From: Halomonas daqiaonensis
Lineage (GTDB): Bacteria; Pseudomonadota; Gammaproteobacteria; Pseudomonadales; Halomonadaceae
DNA length: 64,000 nucleotides
Direction: 5' to 3'
Assembly (NCBI RefSeq): GCF_900109725.1
Contig: NZ_FOBC01000001.1
Coordinates: 1-64,000 of the forward strand
Below are positions 9,086 to 17,542 of the stretch, in pieces (positions within the stretch are counted from its first letter, which is position 1; every line of letters begins with the position of its first letter). A program made the translations under genes and the position numbers. The notes beneath the pieces are model-generated. The model saw nothing but the letters and a program-made list of their open reading frames with translations, searched no databases and was not told the origin of the DNA.

Positions 9086-10314
9086 TGGATCCCGAGCGTC
9101 TGCAGCGTCTGCTGGGTGGTCCGGAGCTTGTCCGTCTGCGCCAGAAACTAGCACGCAAGCTTCTGCGAGATGGCGGCGGGCGGCTTTCCCTGAACCGGGC
9201 CAGCGAGACCGAAAGGGCGACCGTGGAACGCCTGATCGGGCGGTCTCCCCGCCAAGGGAAATCGTTGAGTGTGGATTTGGAGGCCCTCTCTCAGGCGCTG
9301 TCACGCGCCGGGGTGGCCGAGAACCTTCGCGTTGCCCTGGAGGTGCTGGACGGGCCTCTTGTCGATGATCGCGCTCGTCGAGAGGAGGCAAGTCGTCGCT
9401 GGGCCACACTCATCGCAGACTATCGCCGGCGGGCAGATGCACTGGGGCTGGGAGATTGGCTCGAGGCGTTGCAGGCCGGTGGGCTGCTCAAGCGACTGTC
9501 CGCGCGCAACGAGCAGCGCGGCGTAGCGCTTCTCGAGCAGGCGCTCGACGTGCTGGAGCGCCTGCCGGTCCAGGGCCTGAGCCTGAGTGCCCTGGCGGCG
9601 GAGTGCCTGGGCGATGCCCATGGCCTGGATGCCGGCAGGCCGGTGGCCGCCCTGGTGCGTCGGGCCCTGGCGCGCTACTGGCGGGGCGGGGTCGCCCGGG
9701 TGGATCCCGACGAGCGCAGCATCTGGGCCCATGCCGGCGTGCTGATGGGCGGTGACATTACCAGTGCAGTGCTGACCTTGCGGCTGCCCGTGCACCCCGG
9801 TCAGACGCTGGATGAGGCCCTGTCGCGTTACTGCCAGCAGGCGGAGCCGACCTGGCTGACCCTGCGCCAGCTGTTGCGTCATCCCACCGAGTGGGACTGT
9901 GCGGGACGGGACGTCTTTGTCTGCGAGAATCCCGCCGTGCTGGCCGAGGCCGCCGAGCGCCTGGGGGCCGACTCTGCGCCGCTGATCGCTACCTGGGGCC
10001 GACCCGGTGCCGCCGTGCTCACTCTCCTGGAGCAACTGGAGGCCGCCGGTGCCGTGCTTCACTATCATGGCGACTTCGACTGGGCGGGCATCAGCATCGC
10101 CAACGCCCTGCTGGAGCGTTTTGCCATGCGACCCTGGCGGATGGGAGCCGGTGATCTCATGGGGTACGCGGATCTCGACGGCAAGCCCTTGGCGGGACGG
10201 CCGACCGAAGCGCGCTGGGATCCCAGGTTGCGCACCGTCCTGGAGGCACGGGGCAGGGCAGTTCATGAGGAGCAACTGATTGATGTCCTGCTCGACGACC
10301 TTCGCGTCGGTTGA
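9085..10314 (+). CDS. jetD: Wadjet nuclease subunit JetD (TIGR02679, DUF3323/DUF2399)
   Basis: This 409-residue protein has an N-terminal arm domain and a C-terminal Toprim-like DUF2399 domain. In Wadjet, JetD cuts plasmid DNA once the SMC motor stalls. Putative metal ligands are intact: Glu281 in VFVCENP and Asp330/Asp332 in HGDFDWAG. The ATG at 9085 shares one base with the jetC stop (TGATG). It is the last gene of the co-directional block, and the next gene is convergent. With all four subunits complete, the system is probably functional. Confidence 0.92.
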   Translation: MDPERLQRLLGGPELVRLRQKLARKLLRDGGGRLSLNRASETERATVERLIGRSPRQGKSLSVDLEALSQALSRAGVAENLRVALEVLDGPLVDDRARREEASRRWATLIADYRRRADALGLGDWLEALQAGGLLKRLSARNEQRGVALLEQALDVLERLPVQGLSLSALAAECLGDAHGLDAGRPVAALVRRALARYWRGGVARVDPDERSIWAHAGVLMGGDITSAVLTLRLPVHPGQTLDEALSRYCQQAEPTWLTLRQLLRHPTEWDCAGRDVFVCENPAVLAEAAERLGADSAPLIATWGRPGAAVLTLLEQLEAAGAVLHYHGDFDWAGISIANALLERFAMRPWRMGAGDLMGYADLDGKPLAGRPTEARWDPRLRTVLEARGRAVHEEQLIDVLLDDLRVG

Positions 10315-10343
10315 TCCTGTTCTCTGTCTCAAGGTGGCGAGCC

Positions 10344-11321
10344 TTAGGGTCGCGGCGGCAAGGGGATCTGCCGTGGCCAGTCATCGGCGACCACGAACAC
10401 CCGGCGCCAACCCATATCGATGTGCCACAGGGCTAACTGGACGGGAAAGGCCAGTTCGGTGAAGTGTTGCGCCAGTCGAGCCTCGAGGTCGCGAACTCCC
10501 AGCAGCGTCTCGCGGCGGGGCAGGGCGAGCCAGTGGGGCTTGTGTAGCCAGGCGCCGCTGGTTCCCCGGGGCAGGCCGTCGCGCATCCGGTACCAGTCCC
10601 GTGCATACAGCCAGTGGCCGCTCAGGTGGCCGAGGGTGGCCTCCCGCGGGGCCGGCATGGGGGCATGCCAGGGGTAAAAGAGGACGCCAGGTATCGCCAG
10701 CCGCACGGCCATGGTGGGCGCAGGGCAGTCCCGTTCGGCGGGCCAGTGTGGCGACAGCAGTTGCATCAGGGTCTCACGGGCCTCGGGGGAGCTGGCAAGC
10801 CTGAGCTGATGGCGGTGCAGGTGCTCGCGCTTGGCGGCCAGGCTGTCGGCCCCACCCGGACCGATCCAACGGGCCTGGCTATTGGGCGCTCCCGGCCCCT
10901 GCGGTAGGCCCAGGTAGAACTTGATGGCGACCTCGAGATGTACGGGGTTGGGGTCGTCCCGTCGACAGTAGAGCAGATCCAGCTCGCCCAGGGTGCGCTT
11001 GCCCTGGTGGATGCGAAGGTTATGGCCCAACAACCGGGTACCGAGCGCCTCGTCGAGCAGGAACTGCCAGAGCCGCTCGTGGTAGAGCCCCATGCGTCCC
11101 TTGAGCGCCGGTGTCAGGTGAGCTTCCAGTGCACCGGGGGCCGCTTCCAGCGCGTTCAGCCAGGCCGCCAGGCGGTCGTCATCCTCCAGTCCCAACTCGC
11201 CACGCGAGGGGCGCCCCGAGCAGGGTATTTCGATCAAGTCAGGCGCCAGCAGGATCCACGCCAGGTCACGAACCAACGGGTGGTGGCAATGCTCGAGGAG
11301 TCCGCTTCCGGCTAGGGTCAT
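10344..11321 (-). CDS. DUF1853 family protein
   Basis: The protein resembles the DUF1853 family, cytoplasmic proteins of unknown function common in gammaproteobacteria. Recognisable segments are LWQFLLDEALGTRLLGHNLRI, a GELDLLY/HLEVAIKFYL pair that recalls the E-x-K core of restriction-like nucleases, and HWLYARDWYR near the C-terminus. The resemblance to a PD-(D/E)xK core is my inference. The frame extends to a TTG at 11360, but that would overlap the promoter of the divergent osmF gene, so ATG at 11321 (325 residues) is preferred. Neither start has a strong ribosome-binding site. Confidence 0.75.
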   Translation of the reverse strand: MTLAGSGLLEHCHHPLVRDLAWILLAPDLIEIPCSGRPSRGELGLEDDDRLAAWLNALEAAPGALEAHLTPALKGRMGLYHERLWQFLLDEALGTRLLGHNLRIHQGKRTLGELDLLYCRRDDPNPVHLEVAIKFYLGLPQGPGAPNSQARWIGPGGADSLAAKREHLHRHQLRLASSPEARETLMQLLSPHWPAERDCPAPTMAVRLAIPGVLFYPWHAPMPAPREATLGHLSGHWLYARDWYRMRDGLPRGTSGAWLHKPHWLALPRRETLLGVRDLEARLAQHFTELAFPVQLALWHIDMGWRRVFVVADDWPRQIPLPPRP

Positions 11322-11349
11322 GCTGATGTCCAGGCGTTGATCGGGGGGT

Positions 11350-11379
11350 CTGACAGCCAAGCTGTACAGGCCTTATACT
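11350..11379 (+). promoter_or_regulatory. Sigma-70-like promoter of the osmF-yehYXW operon
   Basis: CTGACA at 11350-11355 and TATACT at 11374-11379 are separated by 18 bases and lie 25 bases before the osmF start. Both boxes match the sigma-70 consensus closely. In E. coli this operon is RpoS-dependent, and a sigma-S contribution here would be compatible with the -10 sequence. Confidence 0.6.
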
Positions 11380-11403
11380 CAGGATACATTCACAAGGAAT
11401 CGG

Positions 11404-12324
11404 GTGAACATGATGAACCGTCCCCTCTCTCGTTGCGCGGCCCTGGTCGCCGGTACTTTCATCGCCCTGTCAGCCCAGGCGCAGGATCCCGTGGTGGTGT
11501 CTTCCAAGATCGATACCGAAGGCTCGGTACTCGGGCAACTGATCCTGCAGCGCCTCGACCAGGGCGGTATCGAGGTGGAAAATCGCCTCCAGTTGGGCGG
11601 CACGAGCATCGTGCGCGAGGCGCTGATCACCGGCGAGATCGATCTCTATCCCGAGTACACCGGCAACGGTGCCTTCTTCTTCGACATGACCGATAGCCCG
11701 GTATGGAACGATGCCGACAAGGCCCTCGAGACGGTGCGCGAGAAGGATCGTGAGGCCAACGACCTGGTCTGGTTGACGCCGGCCGAGGCCAACAATACCT
11801 GGGCGATCAGCGTGCGCGGTGAGCTTGCCCGCGAGCATGATCTGGAGAACCTCGAGGACCTGGCCGCCTATCTCGATGACGGTGGGAGGTTCAAGTTGGC
11901 CGCCAGCGCCGAGTTCATCGAGTCGCCCCAGGCGCTGCCCGCCTTCCAGGAGGCCTACGGGTTCGAGCTCTCCGAGGATCAGCTGCTGGTACTCTCCGGC
12001 GGCAATACGGCGGCCACCATGCGTGCCGCCGCCCAGCAGACCAGCGACGTGAATGCCGCCATGACCTACGGGACCGACGGCGGCCTGCAGGCCCTGGATC
12101 TGGTGGTCATGGACGATACCCTTGGGGTGCAGCCGGTCTACCAGCCCGCCCCGGTAGTTCGCGAGCAGGTGCTCGAGACCTACCCCGAGATCGAATCGCT
12201 GCTCGAGCCGGTCTTCCAGGCGCTGGATCTCGAGACCCTGCAGCGCCTCAATGGAGACGTGGCGGTGAACGGCCGGGCCCCTGCCGCGGTCGCCGCCGAC
12301 TTCCTCGATACGCTGGAGGACTGA
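11404..12324 (+). CDS. osmF: Glycine betaine/choline-type ABC importer, periplasmic binding protein (OsmF/YehZ)
   Basis: This 306-residue protein has a signal peptide (about residues 1-27, ending ALSAQAQD) and an OpuAC/QAT-type binding domain. The segments GGTSIVREALITGEIDLYPEYTG and ALDLVVMDDTLGVQPVYQPAPV are typical of OsmF/ProX relatives that bind quaternary ammonium compounds. It starts at GTG 11404 behind AAGGA (11394-11398); ATG at 11410 is an alternative. It leads a four-gene operon in the same order as E. coli yehZYXW. The ligand could be glycine betaine or a related compatible solute, though E. coli YehZ binds betaine weakly. Confidence 0.88.
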   Translation: MNMMNRPLSRCAALVAGTFIALSAQAQDPVVVSSKIDTEGSVLGQLILQRLDQGGIEVENRLQLGGTSIVREALITGEIDLYPEYTGNGAFFFDMTDSPVWNDADKALETVREKDREANDLVWLTPAEANNTWAISVRGELAREHDLENLEDLAAYLDDGGRFKLAASAEFIESPQALPAFQEAYGFELSEDQLLVLSGGNTAATMRAAAQQTSDVNAAMTYGTDGGLQALDLVVMDDTLGVQPVYQPAPVVREQVLETYPEIESLLEPVFQALDLETLQRLNGDVAVNGRAPAAVAADFLDTLED

Positions 12325-12331
12325 GGCCGTC

Positions 12332-13492
12332 TTGCGCCCGGAAGGCCGCGGCCCCAATGTCGTCCTGCTGAGCCTGACGCTGGTCGCCCTGGCGGCCTGG
12401 TTGGGCCTGGATTCGGTCAGCGTGGCCGCCAATCGCATCGTCTCCGGCACCGGCTATCGGGTCGACGAGGTCATTGGGGCGGGTGGCGCCTTGGCCACGA
12501 GCCTGCCCTGGCTGGCCCTGGCCGGGCTCGCCTGGCAACCCGCCCGGCGCCATCTCTTGCTGGCCCTGGCGCTTGTGGTGCTGATGCTCTCGGCCCTGCC
12601 GGGATGGCTAGCGCTGTCGGCCGTTTTTCTGGTCGATGGTGCTCAGGCACGGCTGGGCATCGGGGCGGGTATCTGGGTGGTGCTCTTCTTGTTGCTGCTG
12701 GTCATGATCGAGCTGCGCAGTCGCCTGGCGCTGACGCGGCTCCTTGGATGGGCTCTGCTGCTGCCCCCGGTGCTTAGCATGGGATTCTGCCTTGCTCGCT
12801 GGCTCGAGCCCTTGGCGCTGTGGCAGGAATATCGCGGACGCAGCGGCCAGTTCCTGGGGGCGGTCGGCGAGCACCTGCTGTTGGTCGGCGTGGCCGTGGG
12901 AACGAGCCTGGTGCTGGGCGTGTTACTGGCGCTGGCCATGCGCCGCTGGCCCGGTGTGCAGAAGATGGGTTTCGGCGTGCTCAATTTCCTGCAGACGATT
13001 CCCAGCATCGCGCTCTTCGGCCTGCTGCTGGCGCCGCTCGCCTGGCTCTCGGCCAACGTCGACTGGCTGTCGGCTCTGGGCGTCAGTGGCATTGGCTGGG
13101 CACCGGCCCTGCTGGCCCTGGTGGGCTACAGCCTGCTGCCCATGGTACGCAACACCTTCGTCGCCCTGGAGGCGGTAGACCCCGGCGTGATCGACGCCGC
13201 GCGCGGCATGGGGATGAGCCGAAGCCAGGTATTTCGCCAGGTGCGCCTGCCGCTGGCGCTGCCGGTGATCCTCGAGGGTATCCGTATCACTACGGTACAG
13301 GCCATCGGGCTGACCGCCGTAGCCGCACTGATCGGCGCCGGCGGCCTTGGCACCTTCATCTTCCAGGGCCTGGGACAGGCCGCCATGGACATGGTGCTGC
13401 TGGGGGCTCTGCCCATCCTGCTGCTGGCGCTGCTGGTGGATGCCCTGCTCGGTGCCTTGACAGACATCCTGCGCCCGGGAGGGGCCGAATGA
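12332..13492 (+). CDS. yehY: ABC importer permease (YehY-like)
   Basis: This 386-residue membrane protein has about four extra N-terminal membrane segments before a standard binding-protein-dependent permease domain (about residues 185-380). The EAA loop is visible as EAVDPGVIDAARGMGMSRSQ. The double-size layout matches YehY rather than the shorter YehW. The TTG start at 12332 follows GAGG at 12323-12326 and lies 7 nt after osmF. The 3' end overlaps yehX in ATGA. It should form the heteromeric channel with YehW. Confidence 0.88.
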   Translation: MRPEGRGPNVVLLSLTLVALAAWLGLDSVSVAANRIVSGTGYRVDEVIGAGGALATSLPWLALAGLAWQPARRHLLLALALVVLMLSALPGWLALSAVFLVDGAQARLGIGAGIWVVLFLLLLVMIELRSRLALTRLLGWALLLPPVLSMGFCLARWLEPLALWQEYRGRSGQFLGAVGEHLLLVGVAVGTSLVLGVLLALAMRRWPGVQKMGFGVLNFLQTIPSIALFGLLLAPLAWLSANVDWLSALGVSGIGWAPALLALVGYSLLPMVRNTFVALEAVDPGVIDAARGMGMSRSQVFRQVRLPLALPVILEGIRITTVQAIGLTAVAALIGAGGLGTFIFQGLGQAAMDMVLLGALPILLLALLVDALLGALTDILRPGGAE

Positions 13493-14433
13493 TCGAGCTG
13501 ATCCATGTCACCAAGCGCTTCGGCGCCGCCGTTGCGGTGGATGACATCTCGCTTAGCGTGGCCCGGGGTGAGCTCTGCGTGCTGGTGGGGACCTCTGGCT
13601 GCGGCAAGTCGACCACACTGCGCATGATCAACCGGTTGATCGAGCACAGCGAGGGCGAGATTCATATCGACGACCAGCAGATCCGCGCCTTTCGCGAGGA
13701 GACCCTGCGTCGGCGCATGGGCTATGCGATCCAGAGCACGGGGCTCTTCCCCCACTGGACGGTGGCCCGCAATATCGGCCTGGTGCCACGCCTGCTCAAG
13801 TGGCCGACGGCAAGAATCCAGGCGCGAGTCGAGGAGCTGATGGCGTTGCTGGGACTCTCCATGGAAGAGTTCTCCGGCAAGTATCCCCACCAGCTTTCCG
13901 GTGGCCAGGCGCAGCGGGTGGGTGTTGCCCGGGCGCTGGCCGCCGATCCAGATATCCTGCTGATGGACGAGCCCTTCGGCGCCCTGGATCCCATCACCCG
14001 CGAGAGCCTGCAGGACGAGCTGTGCGAGCTGCAGTCCCGGCTGCACAAGACCATCGTCTTTGTCACCCACGACATGGACGAGGCGCTGCGACTCGCGGAT
14101 CACCTGGTGGTGATGCATCAGGGGCGTATCGTGCAGCAGGGTCGGCCCCTCGAACTGCTTCGCGAACCGGCGGACGGCTTCGTCGAGTCGCTGCTCGGGG
14201 GCGAGGATCGTGGCCTGAAGGAGGCGGCGCTGCTGCCGGTCAGCCAGCGGATGCTGCCGCTGGGGCCGCGCCTGCTGGCTCGCGAGCGGATTGGCCAGCA
14301 TGCCAGCCTGCGCGAGGCGCTCTCGGTGATGCTGTGGCGGCATGCCGAACGACTCACCGTGGTGGACGACGATGACATGCCGGTGGGCGAGCTTTCCCTG
14401 CGCCGCCTGGTGGGAGCGCGCAGCGATGAATGA
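13489..14433 (+). CDS. yehX: ABC importer ATP-binding protein (YehX-like)
   Basis: This is a 314-residue ATPase of the OpuA/ProV type. It shows Walker A GTSGCGKST starting at about residue 34, the LSGGQAQRV signature, Walker B ILLMDEP, and the switch His in FVTHDMDEA. A C-terminal extension with a CBS-like segment (LTVVDDDDMPVGELSLRRLV) may sense ionic strength, as CBS domains do in OpuA. The ATG at 13489 overlaps the yehY stop, and the 3' end overlaps yehW by 8 nt. Confidence 0.9.
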   Translation: MIELIHVTKRFGAAVAVDDISLSVARGELCVLVGTSGCGKSTTLRMINRLIEHSEGEIHIDDQQIRAFREETLRRRMGYAIQSTGLFPHWTVARNIGLVPRLLKWPTARIQARVEELMALLGLSMEEFSGKYPHQLSGGQAQRVGVARALAADPDILLMDEPFGALDPITRESLQDELCELQSRLHKTIVFVTHDMDEALRLADHLVVMHQGRIVQQGRPLELLREPADGFVESLLGGEDRGLKEAALLPVSQRMLPLGPRLLARERIGQHASLREALSVMLWRHAERLTVVDDDDMPVGELSLRRLVGARSDE

Positions 14434-15154
14434 AATTCGCCGCTGGGTTGTGCCATTGGGCTGGCTGGCACTGCTGCTGGCGACCACGTTCGGTATGGGG
14501 CAACTGGAGGGGCTGTTTCGCTGGATCGAGGCCGATAGCCGCCAGGTGATCTATGCCCGGGCCGATTTCGTGACCCTGTTGGGGCGCCATCTGCTGGTGG
14601 TGAGCGTGGCCGCGGTGCTGGCCATAATGCTGGGAGTGGGCGCCGCCATCGCCGCGACCCGCGACTGGGGGCGTGACTTCCTGCCCCTGGTCAGCCAACT
14701 GGCCTCGATCGGGCAGACCTTTCCGCCGGTGGCGGTGCTCGCGCTGGCCGTGCCGGTGCTGGGTTTCGGCACCCTGCCGATCATCGTGGCGCTGCTGCTT
14801 TATGGCCTGCTGCCGATCGTACGCAACACCCTGGCCGGCCTCGAGGGCATCGACCCCGGGGTGATGGAAGCGGCCCGTGGCATGGGCATGAGCGGCGGCC
14901 AGATCCTGCGCCAGGTGGAACTGCCGCTGGCCGCGCCGGTGATACTGGCCGGAATCCGCACCTCGGTCACCATCAATATCGCCACCGCGGCCATCGGCGC
15001 CACCGTGGGGGCGAGCAACCTGGGTGACCCCATCATCTCGGGGATCGTCAACGGCAACACCGCCTATGTGGTGCAGGGGGCATTGCTGATCGGGTTACTG
15101 GCGATCAGCGTGGATAGCCTGTTCAGCCGCCTCCCGCTGGCCGGTTCCCGCTGA
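14426..15154 (+). CDS. yehW: ABC importer permease (YehW-like)
   Basis: This 242-residue inner-membrane permease has about six hydrophobic segments and the EAA loop EGIDPGVMEAARGMGMSGGQ, which is very similar to that of YehY two genes upstream. It is the second half of the transmembrane channel. The ATG at 14426 overlaps yehX. It is the last gene of the operon, and no clear terminator is visible in the 60 bases that follow. Confidence 0.88.
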   Translation: MNEIRRWVVPLGWLALLLATTFGMGQLEGLFRWIEADSRQVIYARADFVTLLGRHLLVVSVAAVLAIMLGVGAAIAATRDWGRDFLPLVSQLASIGQTFPPVAVLALAVPVLGFGTLPIIVALLLYGLLPIVRNTLAGLEGIDPGVMEAARGMGMSGGQILRQVELPLAAPVILAGIRTSVTINIATAAIGATVGASNLGDPIISGIVNGNTAYVVQGALLIGLLAISVDSLFSRLPLAGSR

Positions 15155-15212
15155 TCGATTGATGCCGGCGCGAGCTCATCTCTGGCCTTACGGGGCTACC
15201 CAATCTCTCCAG

Positions 15213-15228
15213 TTTACGTTAACGTCAA
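15213..15228. promoter_or_regulatory. LiuR-like operator upstream of the bkd operon
   Basis: A perfect palindrome ACGTTAACGT at 15216-15225, within TTTACGTTAACGTCAA, lies about 95 bases before the E1 alpha gene. It agrees with the motif I recall for LiuR, the MerR-family regulator of branched-chain amino acid catabolism in gammaproteobacteria. The pathway of the downstream genes fits this regulator. The liuR gene itself is not in the window. Confidence 0.6.
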
Positions 15229-15290
15229 TCCTGTTGCGTTGACCGGCCCCGGGGTGACCCCCTGGCGGATCGGAATATTAAAGACAACAC

Positions 15291-15307
15291 TGCCCCCAAA
15301 AGGGGCA
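15291..15307 (+). promoter_or_regulatory. Hairpin just upstream of the bkdA1 ribosome-binding site
   Basis: TGCCCC at 15291-15296 pairs with GGGGCA at 15302-15307 around the loop CAAAA. It stands directly before AGGA at 15308-15311 and the ATG at 15321. It may be a leader stem that affects mRNA stability or translation; no T-tract follows, so it is not a terminator. Confidence 0.35.
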
Positions 15308-15320
15308 CAGGATCACGACG

Positions 15321-16535
15321 ATGACAACAACAGCGGATATCCACGAGCCGACCTTCCTGGCCGGTGACGAGTTCAGCATTCCCACCTTCCGGCTGCTCAA
15401 GCAGGACGGCACTCTCTACGAGGGCGCCAAGGCGCCCGATCTCGATCATGACAAGGCGCTGGCCATCTATCACGCCATGGTGGCCACTCGCGTGCTCGAC
15501 GAGCGTATGCTCGCCGCCCAGCGCCAGGGGCGGCTCTCCTTCTACATGCAGTGCACCGGCGAGGAGGCCGCCGTGGTCGGCGCCACGGCAGCGCTGGATG
15601 ATGCCGACATGATCATGGCTCAGTATCGCGAGCAGGGTGCCCTGGTGTATCGCGGCTTCACCTTCGACGAGTTCATGAACCAACTGTTCGGCAACGAGCT
15701 GGACTACGGCAAGGGCCGCCAGATGCCGATCCACTACGGGTCGCGCAAGCTCCACTACATGACCATCTCGTCTCCGCTGGCCACCCAGATTCCTCAGGCC
15801 ACCGGTTACGCCTATGGCCAGAAGCTCGCCGGCGATGGCCAGTGCACCACGGTGTTCTTCGGCGAGGGCGCTGCCTCCGAGGGCGACTTCCACGCCGCCC
15901 TGAACATGGCGGCGGTTCACGAGGCGCCGGTGATCTTCTTCTGCCGCAACAATGGCTATGCGATCTCCACCCCGTCCATCGAGCAGTTTGCCGCCGATGG
16001 CGTGGCGCCGCGGGCCTTCGGCTATCGCATGCACGTGATCCGCGTCGATGGCAACGACATCCTGGCGGTCTATTCGGCCACTCAGGAGGCTCGGCGCATG
16101 GCTGTGGAGCACAACCACCCGGTGCTCATCGAGGCCATGAGCTATCGCCTGGCCGCTCACTCCTCCTCGGATGATCCCTCCGGCTACCGCTCGAAGAACG
16201 AGGAAGAGGCCTGGCGGGAGAAGGATCCCATCCTGCGCATGCAGCGTTGGCTGATCGATATTGGCTGGTGGAACGAGGACGAGGAGAAGGCCCTTCAGGA
16301 GAGCCTGCGCCGCGAGGTGCTGGAAACCATGAAGCGTGCCGAGAAGCGTCCGCCGCCGCCCCTGGACAGCCTGGTGACCGATGTCTATGCAGACGTTACC
16401 CCGGAGCTGCAGCGTCAGCTCGACGCGCTGAAGACCCATATTCGCCAGTATCCGGACACCTATCCGAAAGGCGCGCGCTCCCTGGATCCAGACGTTCGCG
16501 CCGGTGACGATGTCGCTGCCAAGGGAGGTGAGTGA
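15321..16535 (+). CDS. bkdA1: Branched-chain 2-oxoacid dehydrogenase E1 alpha subunit
   Basis: This 404-residue thiamine diphosphate enzyme subunit decarboxylates the 2-oxoacids of valine, leucine and isoleucine. The ThDP/Mg motif runs from [16 protein letters not shown] to [11 protein letters not shown], and the phosphorylation-loop-like segment [17 protein letters not shown] is characteristic of the branched-chain rather than the pyruvate enzyme. Length and gene order (E1 alpha, E1 beta, E2) fit the bkd operon. The E3 component (lipoamide dehydrogenase) is not encoded here and must come from elsewhere. The start is ATG at 15321 behind AGGA. A pyruvate or acetoin dehydrogenase role is less likely. 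Confidence 0.88.
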   Translation: MTTTADIHEPTFLAGDEFSIPTFRLLKQDGTLYEGAKAPDLDHDKALAIYHAMVATRVLDERMLAAQRQGRLSFYMQCTGEEAAVVGATAALDDADMIMAQYREQGALVYRGFTFDEFMNQLFGNELDYGKGRQMPIHYGSRKLHYMTISSPLATQIPQATGYAYGQKLAGDGQCTTVFFGEGAASEGDFHAALNMAAVHEAPVIFFCRNNGYAISTPSIEQFAADGVAPRAFGYRMHVIRVDGNDILAVYSATQEARRMAVEHNHPVLIEAMSYRLAAHSSSDDPSGYRSKNEEEAWREKDPILRMQRWLIDIGWWNEDEEKALQESLRREVLETMKRAEKRPPPPLDSLVTDVYADVTPELQRQLDALKTHIRQYPDTYPKGARSLDPDVRAGDDVAAKGGE

Positions 16536-16536
16536 G

Positions 16537-17514
16537 ATGCCGACCAAGAACATGCTGCAGGCCATCAACAACGCCCTGGACATCGCCATGGGTGAGGACG
16601 ACAAGGTCCTCTGCTTCGGCGAGGACGTGGGCAGCTTCGGTGGCGTCTTCCGTGCCACCAGTCATCTGCAGGAGAAGTACGGCCGCGCGCGCTGCTTCAA
16701 TACGCCGCTGGTCGAGCAGGGCATCATCGGTTTCGCCAACGGCCTGGCCGCCCAGGGCTCGGTGCCGGTCGCGGAGATCCAGTTCGCCGACTACATCTTT
16801 CCGGCCTTCGACCAGATCGTCAACGAGACGGCCAAGTTCCGCTACCGCTCCGGTGACCTCTTCAACGTCGGCGGCTTGACCATTCGCGCGCCTTACGGCG
16901 GCGGCATCTCCGGCGGCCTCTACCATTCCCAGTCCCCGGAGGCCTACTTCGCGCACACGCCCGGTCTCAAGGTCGTGGTGCCGCGCGACCCCTACCAGGC
17001 CAAGGGCCTGCTGTTGGCGTCCATCCGCGACCCCGATCCGGTGATCTTCTTCGAGCCCAAGCGCCTCTATCGTGCCGCGGTCGGCGAGGTGCCGGAGGAG
17101 GACTACCAGCTGCCCATCGGCGAGGCCGAGGTGACCAAGGAGGGCACCGACGTCACCCTGGTGGGCTGGGGGGCCCAGATGGAGGTGATCGATCGTGCCG
17201 TGGAGCTGGCCGAGAAGGACGGCATTTCCTGCGAGGTGATCGACCTGCGCACCCTGCTGCCCTGGGATCAGGACAGCGTGGCCGAGTCGGTGTTCAAGAC
17301 CGGTCGGCTGGTGGTCACCCACGAAGCGCCACGCACCGGGGGCTTCGCCGGCGAGATCGCCGCGGCCATCCAGGAGCGCTGCTTCCTGTACCTGGAATCG
17401 CCCATTGCCCGGGTGACCGGCCTGGATACGCCCTTTCCGCTGACGCTGGAGAAGGAGTACCTGCCGGATCACCTGAAGATCGTCGAGGCCATCCGCGCCA
17501 GTGTGAATTTTTGA
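16537..17514 (+). CDS. bkdA2: Branched-chain 2-oxoacid dehydrogenase E1 beta subunit
   Basis: This 325-residue transketolase-like subunit pairs with E1 alpha to complete the ThDP active site. The segments [51 protein letters not shown] and the C-terminal [19 protein letters not shown] are typical. The frame is open from GTG 16504, but GGAGG at 16524-16528 and the family N-terminus ([11 protein letters not shown]) select ATG 16537. The gene follows bkdA1 with no spacing beyond the stop codon, so coupled translation is likely. Confidence 0.9.
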   Translation: MPTKNMLQAINNALDIAMGEDDKVLCFGEDVGSFGGVFRATSHLQEKYGRARCFNTPLVEQGIIGFANGLAAQGSVPVAEIQFADYIFPAFDQIVNETAKFRYRSGDLFNVGGLTIRAPYGGGISGGLYHSQSPEAYFAHTPGLKVVVPRDPYQAKGLLLASIRDPDPVIFFEPKRLYRAAVGEVPEEDYQLPIGEAEVTKEGTDVTLVGWGAQMEVIDRAVELAEKDGISCEVIDLRTLLPWDQDSVAESVFKTGRLVVTHEAPRTGGFAGEIAAAIQERCFLYLESPIARVTGLDTPFPLTLEKEYLPDHLKIVEAIRASVNF

Positions 17515-17542
17515 CGACCGGGTTCAGGACAGGAGAAAGAAG

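Noticed and set aside
15225-16658. A 477-codon minus-strand frame opposite the E1 alpha gene
   Set aside because: No family resemblance; the plus strand encodes a clear ThDP enzyme with a ribosome-binding site.
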